This document shows, one piece after another, positions 1 to 9,187 of a stretch of 64,000 nt of DNA (positions within the stretch are counted from its first letter, which is position 1; every line of letters starts with the position of its first letter). Source of the stretch: Methylotenera sp. (lineage in GTDB: Bacteria > Pseudomonadota > Gammaproteobacteria > Burkholderiales > Methylophilaceae); NCBI GenBank assembly GCA_017880905.1, contig JADGRO010000035.1, positions 23,301 through 87,300 on the forward strand, read 5' to 3'. Under the pieces are notes generated by a model. That model saw nothing but the letters and a program-made list of their open reading frames with translations. It had not been told where the DNA came from and ran no database searches. The position numbers were made by a program, and so were the translations under genes.

Positions 1-996
1 TTCGTGAACTAACGCTGGGCCCTTGTAAATCAAGCCGCTGTACACTTGCGCCAAACTCGCCCCCGCCGCGATTTTTTCTACTGCGTCAAAACCACTAAAA
101 ATGCCTCCCACGCCTATAATCGGCACTGCACCTTGCAGTTGTTTTGAGAGCTGCTGAATCACGATTGTCGATTGGTTACGCACTGGTGCACCTGACAAGC
201 CACCCGCTTCATCGGCGTTTGCTAACCCTTTAACCGCATCACGCTTAAGTGTAGTATTCGCCGCAATCACGCCATCTATCTTGTGTTGCATCAACAAATC
301 GGCTATTTTTATCACTTGGCTACTATCTAAATCCGGCGCGATTTTTAAGGTAATTGGCACGTATTTTCCATGCTTTTCGGCTAACTTAGTTTGTTCTAAT
401 TTCAAGCTGGCAAGCAAGCTGGATAAGGCTTCCTTCTCTTGTAAATCACGTAAGTTTTTGGTGTTAGGCGATGAAATATTCACCGTAATATAACTGGCAT
501 GTGCATACACTTTTTGCATACAAAGTAAATAATCATCCGCTGCCTTTTCAATTGGCGTATCGAAATTTTTACCGATGTTGATACCCAAAATACCTTTGAA
601 CTTGGCAGCTTGTACATTCTCAACTAAATTATCGACACCTAAATTATTAAAGCCGAAGCGGTTAATAATGCCTTCTGCTTGCGGCACACGGAATAGCCTA
701 GGCTTCGGGTTTCCTGGCTGTGGACGCGGCGTCACCGTACCCACCTCAATAAAACCAAAGCCCAGTTTAGCCATGCCATCAATCACCGCGCCATTTTTAT
801 CCAGCCCAGCCGCCAAACCAACAGGATTAGGAAAAGTTAAGCCCATTACCTGACGTGGCACGCAAACTGGTGCTTTTGGGTATAAAGCAAGCACACCTGA
901 TTTTTCTGCAAACTTAAGCGCTTTAAGTGTAATGTCATGCGTAAATTCTGCATCGAGTTGAAACAGCAAAGGCTTAACGAGTTGGTAAAAGCTCAT
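1..996 (-). CDS. pyrD: Dihydroorotate dehydrogenase (quinone), class 2, 3' end cut by window
   Basis: Membrane-associated FMN enzyme that oxidises dihydroorotate to orotate with quinone as acceptor, the fourth step of pyrimidine synthesis. The frame is open from the ATG at 994-996 to base 1, giving 332 codons of a family length near 340, so only the last few residues are missing. The class 2 active-site motif [10 protein letters not shown] places the catalytic serine at residue 175, the same number as in E. coli Pyr[11 protein letters not shown] and a C-terminal GVGGI stretch (FMN phosphate binding) are present. The N-terminal helical extension of class 2 enzymes is also there. Identification is secure. 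Confidence 0.97.
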   Translation of the reverse strand, partial: MSFYQLVKPLLFQLDAEFTHDITLKALKFAEKSGVLALYPKAPVCVPRQVMGLTFPNPVGLAAGLDKNGAVIDGMAKLGFGFIEVGTVTPRPQPGNPKPRLFRVPQAEGIINRFGFNNLGVDNLVENVQAAKFKGILGINIGKNFDTPIEKAADDYLLCMQKVYAHASYITVNISSPNTKNLRDLQEKEALSSLLASLKLEQTKLAEKHGKYVPITLKIAPDLDSSQVIKIADLLMQHKIDGVIAANTTLKRDAVKGLANADEAGGLSGAPVRNQSTIVIQQLSKQLQGAVPIIGVGGIFSGFDAVEKIAAGASLAQVYSGLIYKGPALVHE

Positions 997-1049
997 ACTG
1001 TTATTTTACGCGAGATATTAATTTATGGATAAATCTCTAGTTACTCAAT

Positions 1050-1826
1050 CTAATTATTCAAGACGCGTACCCTAAACTTACAACCGCACGATCTGCATTT
1101 AAACAAGCGTCCGTCCTCGGTGTTTGCAAGCGGTTGAACACCACATTGCGGGCACTGCACGTCATCGCCTTCATTGGCAATTTCTGCATATCCCGTTAAT
1201 GGAAAGGTATTTGTATTTAATGGGTTTGCAGTCTTTTTATTAAAATAAGTGCCAAAAATAATCAGCAAAATTGCACCAATTTCTAGTATTTCATTGATTT
1301 TTAACCCTAAAATATCGCGGTTAATCAATTTATCTACGCGATGATATGAAACGGCACGTATTAATATAAACGTGCATAGCAATATAATACCCAGCCAAGT
1401 TAATTTATAGCGTCGCCAAGAATTTGCCAAAAAATGCCGTAAACTAAGCAGTGCAATCATCATACCCAAGCCAACTATGGCGATAAAAGCAATTTGCACT
1501 GGCTTTCTATGCTCGTACCAGCCATGCGTTTGCGCCGAATCTCGCAACACTTCTGTAAACCAACTTGGCAAATCTAACTGCTTATCAATACCCAACAATA
1601 ATAAAAATACAGCCAGATAAAGCCAAAATTGGTAATTTCCACCGAATTTTTTTGAATCTCTTGCTTTAAAAATGCATCGCACAACGGCTGCCAAATAAAC
1701 CACAACCGTTATCCAACCAAACACATTCGGGTCATCAATGCCAATGTTCCAACGACCATCCTCAGTTGCGGCAAAAGCTAAACTGTTTTGGAATAAAAGA
1801 AATAATGTGAAAAATAACTTATTCAT
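1050..1826 (-). CDS. Unrecognised multi-pass membrane protein with C-terminal zinc ribbon
   Basis: 258 residues, no family recognised. A signal-like N terminus ends near residue 20 (LAFAA), followed by about five hydrophobic segments (roughly 36-52, 67-80, 110-128, 142-158 and 180-195). The C-terminal tail carries CPQCG (C225, C228) and CRSCG (C244, C247), a classic four-cysteine zinc ribbon that should lie outside the membrane. The gene stands alone, between pyrD and a repeat-bearing intergenic region. A redox or metal-sensing role is possible but nothing in the sequence proves it. Codon use looks like that of the neighbours. Confidence 0.7.
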   Translation of the reverse strand: MNKLFFTLFLLFQNSLAFAATEDGRWNIGIDDPNVFGWITVVVYLAAVVRCIFKARDSKKFGGNYQFWLYLAVFLLLLGIDKQLDLPSWFTEVLRDSAQTHGWYEHRKPVQIAFIAIVGLGMMIALLSLRHFLANSWRRYKLTWLGIILLCTFILIRAVSYHRVDKLINRDILGLKINEILEIGAILLIIFGTYFNKKTANPLNTNTFPLTGYAEIANEGDDVQCPQCGVQPLANTEDGRLFKCRSCGCKFRVRVLNN

Positions 1827-1881
1827 GCGTACATTCTAGCACTACATAAGTGACTTATCAGGGATAGCAAACTCACAGAAT

Positions 1882-1909
1882 CGTCATTCCCGCGTAGGCG
1901 GGAATGACG
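1882..1909. repeat. Short palindromic repeat, dRS3-like hairpin
   Basis: Perfect 12-bp inverted repeat (1882-1893 and 1898-1909, arm CGTCATTCCCGC) around a 4-base GTAG loop. Its core fits ATTCCC-N8-GGGAAT, the pattern of the Neisseria dRS3 repeat as I remember it; similar palindromes are scattered through many proteobacterial genomes. It lies in a 455-bp gene-free stretch (1827-2281) with another structured element and an operator. Confidence 0.75.
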
Positions 1910-1981
1910 GAGTAGAAATATGAAAGACTTACTAAAAAAAATAAGCAACGATGGAACTTAACTTGGTTTTCAATCCCCTTT

Positions 1982-2167
1982 GCCGCGCCTTCGGCTTGAG
2001 CGGCAGATGGATAGCGGCGAGGACTGTTTGAGCGTAGCGAGTCCCACAGCCGCCCAGATGAGGCGCTAAGACCGAAGGAAACAAGCGGCAGCGGGGTAGC
2101 CTTTTCTTTCCCCTATTTCTTTTGGCTAAGCAAAAGAAATAGGGTCGCTAGTCGCGCGAAAGCGACC
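1982..2167. repeat. Multi-hairpin intergenic element of unknown function
   Basis: A run of nested inverted repeats with no coding potential. They are GCCGC 1982-1986 with GCGGC 2000-2004; GCGGC 2014-2018 with GCCGC 2049-2053, enclosing GGACT 2021-2025 with AGTCC 2040-2044; a perfect 14-bp stem 2111-2124 with 2131-2144 (arm CCCTATTTCTTTTG, loop GCTAAG); and GGTCGCT 2143-2149 with AGCGACC 2161-2167. The long pyrimidine/purine hairpin resembles, from memory, a motif recurrent between genes in many beta- and gammaproteobacteria. Strand and transcription are unknown. Confidence 0.6.
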
Positions 2168-2243
2168 ATCTGTATATGGGGCAACGCCTTTTTTGTTATT
2201 GCGGCCAACACAAACTTGTTGACAAAAAAAATTAAATAAATAA

Positions 2244-2262
2244 TAATACTGTAACAGTATTA
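2244..2262. promoter_or_regulatory. Palindromic operator upstream of the ribbon-helix-helix gene
   Basis: Perfect 9+1+9 palindrome (TAATACTGT, A, ACAGTATTA) ending 19 bases before the ATG of the following gene, in an AT-rich promoter region. Its place and symmetry suit autoregulation by the dimeric ribbon-helix-helix protein encoded just downstream. Confidence 0.65.
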
Positions 2263-2281
2263 CATTTTAATAGGAGTATTT

Positions 2282-2737
2282 ATGGCACCTACAATTCGTA
2301 TTGACGACCAAGTTTATTTTTGGCTTCAAAAAAATGCTAAGCCTTTTGAAGATACCCCTAACTCAGTGTTACGAAGAGTAGCCGGGCTAGAAGAATCAAG
2401 CCCTTCAACTACATCCAATAATTCTAAGGAGAAAAAAATGATAGCGAATACCCCACAAAGCAGAGGAGTCTCAACTTACAAGCCTGGAAGAATAGGCCTT
2501 AGCGGGAAACAACTTAACAAAAAATGGGGAGTTGGCGCTCGCCATGCCCTATTTAATAAAGATGGTGCATTCTATGAAAATTTAAAAGAATTTCCTGGGG
2601 CGCTTTTTGATACAAAAGGTTACTTATTATTTAGAACAGAAGAAGAATATAGACAAAATCCACATTTAAAAATTACCAAGAAAACTAATGTCAATTATGA
2701 CATTGCATCCATCCCTGGATATGTGAAAAAAGAATAA
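2282..2737 (+). CDS. Ribbon-helix-helix DNA-binding protein with unknown C-terminal domain
   Basis: 151 residues. The first 36 residues (TIRIDDQVYFWLQ, then PFEDTPNSVLRR) look like a ribbon-helix-helix DNA-binding fold of the kind at the N terminus of SeqA. A Ser/Asn/Lys-rich linker (about 37-52) leads to a compact C-terminal domain (about 68-149) that I cannot name; it ends IPGYVKKE. The start has a fair ribosome site (GGAG at 2273-2276). A second, perfect ribosome site (AAGGAG 2426-2431) lies six bases before the in-frame ATG at 2438, exactly in the linker, so the C-terminal domain may also be made alone as a 99-residue product. The gene is isolated, repeat-flanked and probably accessory. 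Confidence 0.75.
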   Translation: MAPTIRIDDQVYFWLQKNAKPFEDTPNSVLRRVAGLEESSPSTTSNNSKEKKMIANTPQSRGVSTYKPGRIGLSGKQLNKKWGVGARHALFNKDGAFYENLKEFPGALFDTKGYLLFRTEEEYRQNPHLKITKKTNVNYDIASIPGYVKKE

Positions 2738-2751
2738 CAGCCTTTATTATC

Positions 2752-2786
2752 AAGGTGTTGTTCTAATACTTTTACAACAACACCTT
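2752..2786. terminator. Hairpin between convergent genes
   Basis: Perfect 11-bp stem (AAGGTGTTGTT 2752-2762 with AACAACACCTT 2776-2786) and a 13-base loop, at the convergent ends of the ribbon-helix-helix gene and the large oxidoreductase, whose last codons it includes. No clear U-tract follows on either strand, so intrinsic termination is likely but not certain. Confidence 0.45.
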
Positions 2787-5700
2787 CTCAATCCCACCAT
2801 TATTCACTCTCTCCACATATTCCTGCATCCAATTATCCCCAAGAATATGCTTCGCCATCTCTACCACAATATAATCGGCCTCAATGCCTGTATCGTCGCC
2901 ATAGCGCGCCAAGCCTTGCAGACAGCTTGGACAGCTGGTCAATATTTTTACTTTTTCTTCAGGCTTACCCACTGTTAAGCCCATTTTTTCCATGCCTTTT
3001 TCCAGCTCTTCCTGTTTACGCATTTTTACCTGCGTCGCAATATCCGGGCGGGCGGCGGCAAAGGTGCCGCTCTCACCGCAGCAGCGGTCATTCAGCACGA
3101 CATCCTGCCCCATCAGCGTGTTGGTGACTTTAAGCGGCGCATAGGTTTTCATCGGGCTGTGGCATGGGTCGTGGTACATGTAGCGCGTGCCAGTGACGGT
3201 TTGCAAGCGCATATCTTTTTCCATCAGATATTCGTGAATATCCAGCAATCTGCAACCCGGAAAGATTTTTTCAAACTCGTATTTTTGCAGTTGGTCCATA
3301 CAGGTGCCGCAAGACACAATTACCGTTTTAATGTCGAGATAATTGAGCGTATTGGCGACGCGATGAAACAACACACGGTTATCAGTAGTGATTTGCAAAC
3401 CTTTATCGTGATTACCACTTGAAGTTTGCGGGTAGCCGCAACACAAGTAACCGGGCGGCAATACAGTAATGGCGCCCACCTCGTATAGCATGGCTTGCGT
3501 AGCTAATCCCACATTAGAAAATAAGCGCTCTGAGCCGCAACCTGGGAAATAAAACACGGCTTCTGAATCCTCAGTGACCGTTTTCGGGTTACGAATCACA
3601 GGAATCATACGATCATCTTCCACACCCAGCATAGCGCGCGAGGTTTTAGATTGCATTTTTTTAGGCATGGGGCGATTAATAAAGTGCACCACTTGCGCCT
3701 TGATTTCCGGCTTGCCAACTGTGGCGGTTGGACGTTTTTTATCACGAAGCAAGCCAAATCTTTTTGCTAGAGTATGTGCAAAGTTCTGTGCTTTATAGCC
3801 AAACCCAATCATCGTAGCGCGCAAAAATTTAATCGTCGCAGGGTCTTTGGCATTTAAAAACAACATGCCTGCTGCTGTGCCGAGGTTAAATTTCTTTTTA
3901 CCCTGCTCGCGTAAAAAGTTGCGCATTTTAATCGACACATCACCAAAATCAATATCCACCGGGCATGGGTTTAAGCACTTGTGGCACACTGTGCAGTGAT
4001 CGGCCACATCGTTAAAATCATCAAAATGTTTGAGTGAAATGCCGCGCCGCGTTTGCTCTTCGTACAAGAAAGCTTCAATAAGTAACGATGTGCCCAAAAT
4101 TTTGTTACGCGGGCTGTACAACAAATTGGCACGTGGCACATGGGTGGTACACACCGGCTTACATTTACCGCAACGTAAGCAATCGCTAATATCATCGGCA
4201 ATTTCGCCAATGGCAGATTGTTCCATAATGATAGATTCTTGCTCCAGCAAGCCAAAGCTGGGTGTGTAGGCGTTCTCAAGCCCGGAACCTGCCAACAGCT
4301 TACCTTTGTTAAAGTGGCCGTTGGGGTCAACTTTATTTTTGTAGGTGGTAAAATTATCTATGGTAATTTGGTCTAAAAACTCCATTTTGGTGATGCCAAT
4401 ACCGTGCTCTCCAGAAATCACGCCGTCTAAGCTTTTCGCCAGCATCATCACACGCGCAACTGCGCTGTGCGCATCATGCATCATCTCGTAATCATCTGAA
4501 TTCACAGGAATATTAGTATGCACGTTGCCATCACCCGCATGCATGTGCAAGGCAATAAACACGCGGCTTTTCAGCACGATTTTATGAATTTCATCGCATC
4601 GACTCAAGATTTTTTGATATTCCCGCCCACTAAAAATCTCTTCCAATTGATGTTTTAATTCGCGCTTCCAAGAAATGCGTAAATCGTAAGATTGCACTGC
4701 ACGGAATACATTTTCGTATTTTGTTAATGCTTTGCTTTCCTTACCCAGTGCAGAAACTGGCGCATCAAGGCTATTCAAAATTAAACTCCAACGACTACGC
4801 AGATCACGTAATAATTGTAAGGCAATCGCTTGTTTAGCCTGCACCATTTGCACATCGGCATTGCCATCTTCATCCGCCTGCAAAGGCAACTCGCTATGCA
4901 TAAAGGTTTCCAGCGCATCTAATAACTTGAGCTTATTATTGATTGAAAGCTCGATATTAATGCGTTCGATGCCATCAGAATAATCACCCAATTTTGGTAG
5001 TGGAATCACTACGTCCTCGTTGATTTTAAAGGCGTTGGTGTGTTTGGCGATAGCCGCAGTACGAGCGCGATCGAGCCAGAATTTTTTGCGTGCATCAGCC
5101 GACACAGCAATAAAACCTTCGCCATCACGCACATTGCACATGCGCACCACCTGCGACGCCACTTCGCCCACTGCATTTTCATCGTCAGAGGCAATGTCGG
5201 CAATTAACACCATTTTGGGCCGTTGCTGGCGTGCGGCCTTGGTCGCATAGCCTACGGCTTTAATGTAGCGCTCGTCCATGTGCTCCAAGCCCGCCATGAT
5301 AACGGCAGGATCTTTTTTCGCCGTAGCATCAAGATAATCTTTAATCTCTACAATCGCAGGCACGGCATGTGAAACGTTGCCAAAAAATTCCAGTGCAATC
5401 GTGCGCACATGTTTAGGCATGCGGTGCAAAATAAAGGTAGCGCTAGTAATTAAGCCATCACAGCCTTCTTTTTGAATGCCGGGAAGCCCTGAGAGAAACT
5501 TGTCGGTAACGTCTTTACCCAACCCGACTTTTCTAAAACTAGGGCCTGGAATTTCGATAATTTCAGGTTCAGCTAACAAGGTTTTCATATCAATGTCATA
5601 GCGATTAATTTTGAAACGTGCTATGGCGATATCATGAATTTTGCCAAGATTGTGATCCAAGCGTTCTACTTCTAACCAAGTCGCATCGGGTGTTACCATG

Positions 5701-6656
5701 CGCCATGAAGCCAAATTATCCAGCGCCGTACCCCACAACACTGCTTTTTTGCCGCCTGCATTCATCGCCACATTCCCCCCAATGCAGCAAGCATCAGCAG
5801 AAGTAGGGTCGCAAGCGAATTCTAACCCTGCGTCAGAAGCCGCTTCCATAGCACGACGCGTTACCACACCTGCGCCACATTCAATGGTAGCTACTTGTCG
5901 CGCTACTCCCGGCAGCGTGCGCATTTGCACGCCGGTGTGTTGATCTAATTTCTCGGTGTTAATCACGACTGACATCGGCGTGAGCGGAATCGCACCTCCG
6001 GTATAACCCGTGCCGCCTCCGCGTGGAATCACTGTTAAACCCAGCTCAATACTGGCCTCCACTAATGCGGCGATTTCGATTTCCGTATCGGGGTTCAGCA
6101 CCACAAACGGGTATTCCACGCGCCAGTCAGTCGCATCGGTAACGTGTGAAACACGCGCCAAACCATCGAACTGCACATTATCTTTACGCGTAATTTTGCT
6201 GAATTTGCTTAAGGCTTTTTTGCGTAAATCGTAAGTTTGACGAAAATCCTCTGCAAATTTTTCTACTGCAATTTTGGCGGCATTGACTAATTTTTGGACT
6301 TTTTCACTCTCGGAATTATTGTTATCACTATTACGCTCATCAATAGCATGAATACGATGGTGAAGCGCATCAATCAAGGCTTTGCGGCGTTTTGGATTGT
6401 CCAACAAATCATCTTGCAAGTATGGGTTGCGCGAAACCACCCAAATATCGCCCAGCACTTCAAACAACATGCGCGCACTGCGGCCTGTTTTACGCTCCGC
6501 GCGTAGCTCATTTAAGATATCCCAACTTTGTTCACCCAAAAAACGAATAACGATTTCGCGATCGGAAAACGAGGTGTAGTTGTAAGGAATTTCGCGTAAG
6601 CGTGTGGCCGGAAGAGGCTCAGTTTGAAAAATTTCAGCAGAAATAGGCGCGTTCAT
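2772..6656 (-). CDS. Large FAD-linked oxidase / Fe-S protein, DUF3683 type
   Basis: 1294-residue fusion. An N-terminal DUF3683-like region (about 1-175) precedes an FAD-binding type 4 domain with [11 protein letters not shown] near residues 210-220, and an FAD-oxidase C-terminal domain with [10 protein letters not shown]. Two 4Fe-4S motifs follow ([11 protein letters not shown] near 823, [12 protein letters not shown] near 886). Last come two CCG-type cysteine-rich domains (FPGCGSE near 1035, CCGYP near 1070, HDPCHSP near 1160, CCGESG near 1190). The design is that of D-2-hydroxyacid (D-lactate or glycolate) dehydrogenases feeding electrons to the quinone pool, here as one polypeptide instead of separate GlcD/E/F-like subunits. 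The exact substrate is not decided by sequence. It stands as a single gene. Confidence 0.88.
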   Translation of the reverse strand: MNAPISAEIFQTEPLPATRLREIPYNYTSFSDREIVIRFLGEQSWDILNELRAERKTGRSARMLFEVLGDIWVVSRNPYLQDDLLDNPKRRKALIDALHHRIHAIDERNSDNNNSESEKVQKLVNAAKIAVEKFAEDFRQTYDLRKKALSKFSKITRKDNVQFDGLARVSHVTDATDWRVEYPFVVLNPDTEIEIAALVEASIELGLTVIPRGGGTGYTGGAIPLTPMSVVINTEKLDQHTGVQMRTLPGVARQVATIECGAGVVTRRAMEAASDAGLEFACDPTSADACCIGGNVAMNAGGKKAVLWGTALDNLASWRMVTPDATWLEVERLDHNLGKIHDIAIARFKINRYDIDMKTLLAEPEIIEIPGPSFRKVGLGKDVTDKFLSGLPGIQKEGCDGLITSATFILHRMPKHVRTIALEFFGNVSHAVPAIVEIKDYLDATAKKDPAVIMAGLEHMDERYIKAVGYATKAARQQRPKMVLIADIASDDENAVGEVASQVVRMCNVRDGEGFIAVSADARKKFWLDRARTAAIAKHTNAFKINEDVVIPLPKLGDYSDGIERINIELSINNKLKLLDALETFMHSELPLQADEDGNADVQMVQAKQAIALQLLRDLRSRWSLILNSLDAPVSALGKESKALTKYENVFRAVQSYDLRISWKRELKHQLEEIFSGREYQKILSRCDEIHKIVLKSRVFIALHMHAGDGNVHTNIPVNSDDYEMMHDAHSAVARVMMLAKSLDGVISGEHGIGITKMEFLDQITIDNFTTYKNKVDPNGHFNKGKLLAGSGLENAYTPSFGLLEQESIIMEQSAIGEIADDISDCLRCGKCKPVCTTHVPRANLLYSPRNKILGTSLLIEAFLYEEQTRRGISLKHFDDFNDVADHCTVCHKCLNPCPVDIDFGDVSIKMRNFLREQGKKKFNLGTAAGMLFLNAKDPATIKFLRATMIGFGYKAQNFAHTLAKRFGLLRDKKRPTATVGKPEIKAQVVHFINRPMPKKMQSKTSRAMLGVEDDRMIPVIRNPKTVTEDSEAVFYFPGCGSERLFSNVGLATQAMLYEVGAITVLPPGYLCCGYPQTSSGNHDKGLQITTDNRVLFHRVANTLNYLDIKTVIVSCGTCMDQLQKYEFEKIFPGCRLLDIHEYLMEKDMRLQTVTGTRYMYHDPCHSPMKTYAPLKVTNTLMGQDVVLNDRCCGESGTFAAARPDIATQVKMRKQEELEKGMEKMGLTVGKPEEKVKILTSCPSCLQGLARYGDDTGIEADYIVVEMAKHILGDNWMQEYVERVNNGGIEKVLL

Positions 6657-6778
6657 TAAGGACGATAAACTCGTAGCAAATTAAAGGCGAATTATATCAT
6701 GCTGCAAACCGCCTAATAACTGCGAGCACACAGTGGTTATTGTTCGTGTTTTTATCTAAAACGCGTTAAAATCAAGCC

Positions 6779-7273
6779 ATGATAAAATTTAAAAAGTTGG
6801 TTCTTCCGGTTGCCATTTTAGCAATATTGGCATTTGCAGGATTCACCTACAATAGGAATATGCAAGCACCTGATGTTGTTTTTACTACGATTGTGGGCAA
6901 AAAAATCAACATGGTCGATTTAAAAGGCAAAGTGGTTTTAGTGAATTTTTGGTCGACCGATTGTGGCGTCTGCGTCAAGGAAATGCCGAATTTAGTTAAT
7001 ACCTACAATGCCTACAAAAGCAAAGGTTTTGAAGTGATTGCAGTCGCCATGCCTTACGACCCACCTGCGCAAGTGCTTAATTATGCAACACAAAAGGCGC
7101 TACCGTTTCCGGTGATGCATGATGGTTTTGGTGAAATTACCGATAAATTTGGCGGCGTACATTTAACGCCAACAACTTATATTTTTGATAAGCTTGGTAA
7201 GCGCCTGCAGTACACGATTGGCGCATTGAATTTTGTCAATTTAAATCAATTGTTGGATAAAGAGCTTAGCTGA
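6779..7273 (+). CDS. TlpA/ResA-like membrane-anchored thioredoxin
   Basis: 164 residues with an N-terminal membrane anchor (about 7-23) and a periplasmic thioredoxin fold. The active site is WSTDCGVC with cysteines 62 and 65; the cis-proline region HLTPTTYIFD is present near 142. Proteins of this kind reduce apocytochrome cysteines or keep copper-site cysteines reduced. The stop codon overlaps the next start as TGATG, so it is co-translated with HemJ, which suggests a role around heme or cytochrome maturation. The exact partner is not known. Confidence 0.88.
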   Translation: MIKFKKLVLPVAILAILAFAGFTYNRNMQAPDVVFTTIVGKKINMVDLKGKVVLVNFWSTDCGVCVKEMPNLVNTYNAYKSKGFEVIAVAMPYDPPAQVLNYATQKALPFPVMHDGFGEITDKFGGVHLTPTTYIFDKLGKRLQYTIGALNFVNLNQLLDKELS

Positions 7274-7683
7274 TGTTGTGGGTAAAAGCGCTCCACATCA
7301 TTTTCGTTACTAGCTGGTTTGCGGGCTTATTTTATTTACCAAGATTATTTGTAAACCACGCCATGGTGCAAGATAAAACTGTAAAAGAACATTTCGAAAT
7401 AATGGAACACAAACTCTATAACTTCATGTTACCACTAGCAGTTTTGGCGATTGTGTTCGGTTTGTGGTTGTGGCTTGGTTTTGGTATAACGGGCATTTGG
7501 CTACATACCAAGCTGGTATTAGTTGCTGGCTTAGTAGCTTATCACTTATATTGTGGCAAGCTGATGCGAGATTTTAAATCGGGTAAAAATACGCGTAGCC
7601 ACATATGGTATCGCTGGTTTAATGAGATTCCTGTGTTAATATTGTTTGCGGCAGTTATTTTGGTGGTGGTAAAACCTTTCTAG
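7273..7683 (+). CDS. hemJ: Protoporphyrinogen IX oxidase, HemJ family
   Basis: 136-residue membrane protein with four predicted helices and the HemJ signature near the N terminus (LHIIFVTSWFAGLFYLPRLF). His8 and Lys80 match the conserved functional residues of the family as I recall it. It oxidises protoporphyrinogen IX to protoporphyrin IX, the penultimate step of heme synthesis, in bacteria lacking HemG and HemY. The start codon overlaps the stop of the thioredoxin gene by one base. Together with HemF near 60 kb this supports an aerobic heme route. Confidence 0.88.
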   Translation: MLWVKALHIIFVTSWFAGLFYLPRLFVNHAMVQDKTVKEHFEIMEHKLYNFMLPLAVLAIVFGLWLWLGFGITGIWLHTKLVLVAGLVAYHLYCGKLMRDFKSGKNTRSHIWYRWFNEIPVLILFAAVILVVVKPF

Positions 7684-7696
7684 ACTTTACAATTTT

Positions 7697-8476
7697 ATGG
7701 ACATTCTAAATTCAGATTGGCTAATTAAAATGCTCGAGAAATCGAGCTCAACACCGGATGGGCGCTTACTTAGTCTGTTTGATATACTGGATGATTGGCT
7801 AGATGCTCCAAACATTCGTGAACAAATCAATACGCAATTCTCTAAAAAAAGCCATGCACATCTTTTACAAAATTACTTAACCACTGAGGCGGCTAAAGCA
7901 GGCGCTTCTATGCCAGAAATGTTAGCAAATCAGCTGTATTTTATGGCGATAGCTGCGACACAAGAAAAGCTGCAAAGCAGTAACCATAAGAGCTTGCGCC
8001 ATGCCAAAAGTGCTGCCAGCGCCTTAATTTCTGCGCAGACTAAAAAAGAGTTTCATATCGCAAAGTCATCTGCATATACAATCGCTGCCAGCTTTTTAGC
8101 AGCTTTTATTGTTGCTGGCTCGTTATTTATGTTTAATTTAAACCAAGCGACTTTAAAACAAGCCATTGAACAAAAACAAGTTGCACTCTCACGACCATTA
8201 ATACAAGCCGCTATAGCCCCTTCAGCCAATTCTGAGCTCACAGCCAGCCCAGAGCAAACAGCAGCTTTAATGGCTCAACTCGAGCTTATGCGGCATGGAA
8301 ATTGTCAACTAATCGAAGCAATTCAGTTGCCGGACGACCAAAAAGGCATTTATCTCAATATGGTAGTGAATGGACAAGTTTCTACTGACCCTCATGAACA
8401 ACAAGTTGCAATAGAGTTGATTAAAAAAACCCGCTGTAACTACACGCCCATGTTAATGGCAAACTCTACTGGTTAA
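7697..8476 (+). CDS. Unrecognised single-pass membrane protein
   Basis: 259 residues, no family recognised. The N-terminal 120 residues are soluble and helical by composition. One membrane segment lies at about 125-147 (FLAAFIVAGSLFMF), and the C-terminal 110 residues would sit on the other side with two cysteines (in HGNCQL and KTRCNY). The ATG follows hemJ by 13 bases, so it may be the last gene of that operon. Its function cannot be stated. Confidence 0.65.
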   Translation: MDILNSDWLIKMLEKSSSTPDGRLLSLFDILDDWLDAPNIREQINTQFSKKSHAHLLQNYLTTEAAKAGASMPEMLANQLYFMAIAATQEKLQSSNHKSLRHAKSAASALISAQTKKEFHIAKSSAYTIAASFLAAFIVAGSLFMFNLNQATLKQAIEQKQVALSRPLIQAAIAPSANSELTASPEQTAALMAQLELMRHGNCQLIEAIQLPDDQKGIYLNMVVNGQVSTDPHEQQVAIELIKKTRCNYTPMLMANSTG

Positions 8477-8503
8477 GTTAACAATATTAAGTTTTAATAA
8501 CTA

Positions 8504-8533
8504 TTGTCTGCACACTATACAGTCTAGTATAAT
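8504..8533 (+). promoter_or_regulatory. Probable promoter with overlapping palindrome, leaderless tetR gene
   Basis: A consensus -10 box TATAAT (8528-8533) with a weak -35 (TTGTCT 8504-8509, 18-base spacing) would start RNA at about 8540, the first base of the next gene. An inverted repeat TATAC-6-GTATA (8516-8520, 8527-8531) overlaps the -10, as expected for an autoregulating TetR operator. Confidence 0.5.
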
Positions 8534-8539
8534 TAAGTT

Positions 8540-9103
8540 GTGTCTATATTACGCGAAAAAATACTAAGTACCGCAAGCAACCTGTTTCAAACGCAGGGCA
8601 TTAACTCGACTGGCGTAGATAATATTGTTGCTGTTGCGGGTACGACCAAAATGACGCTGTACAAATACTTCCGCACCAAAGAAACGTTAATTTTGGAAGT
8701 GTTGCAAAAAAACCAACAAGATTTTCAAAGTTGGTTAGATGAAAAACTAACTTCAAATAGTAGAAAGCCAAGTGATAAAATTCAGCAACTATTTGATTAC
8801 ATTGAAGAATGGATAGATTCACCCGCATTTATAGGTGTAGCTTTTATTAAAGCCTCGGCAGAGTTTCCCAACGAAGAAAACCCGATTCATCAACTCTCAA
8901 ACCGGCAATCAAGTGAATTCAGGCAATTTATTGGCAAACTGGCAACAGAAGCAAAAATTAAGGATACTGATGGTTTAGCATTGCAACTTTCATTATTATT
9001 TGAGGGTGCAGTACAAGCCGAGCAAATGAAACGCGGCTCTGGCGCAATTAAATACGCCAAAAAAGCGGCTGAAATTTTAATTAACGGTGCCATTAAGGCT
9101 TAG
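8540..9103 (+). CDS. TetR/AcrR-family transcriptional regulator
   Basis: 187 residues. The N-terminal helix-turn-helix is typical (ILSTASNLFQTQGINSTGV then AGTTKMTLYKYFRTKETLI), and the C-terminal ligand domain is of the common AcrR-like length. The start is GTG at 8540: an in-frame stop at 8534-8536 excludes any earlier start, and helix 1 begins right after it. There is no ribosome binding site, and the -10 box ends six bases upstream, so the mRNA is probably leaderless. The ligand and targets are unknown; the following PfkB kinase gene is a possible neighbour target. Confidence 0.88.
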   Translation: MSILREKILSTASNLFQTQGINSTGVDNIVAVAGTTKMTLYKYFRTKETLILEVLQKNQQDFQSWLDEKLTSNSRKPSDKIQQLFDYIEEWIDSPAFIGVAFIKASAEFPNEENPIHQLSNRQSSEFRQFIGKLATEAKIKDTDGLALQLSLLFEGAVQAEQMKRGSGAIKYAKKAAEILINGAIKA

Positions 9104-9187
9104 CGCAATAAAAACCAAGCTTGCTTTAACAGCGCTAGCTGCAAGATAATAGTGTTTTCAAGTAACTCCAAGACAAAAACGTCATCC

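Noticed and set aside
2282..2737. Ribbon-helix-helix gene as antitoxin of a toxin-antitoxin pair
   Set aside because: No adjacent toxin gene; neighbours are an unrelated oxidoreductase and repeats.
3971..4330. 119-codon minus-strand frame inside the large oxidoreductase
   Set aside because: A shadow of the real gene in another frame; the real frame has clear Fe-S motifs here.
9152..9187. Upstream GTG start of the PfkB kinase
   Set aside because: The extra 12 polar residues precede the conserved first strand and lack a ribosome site.
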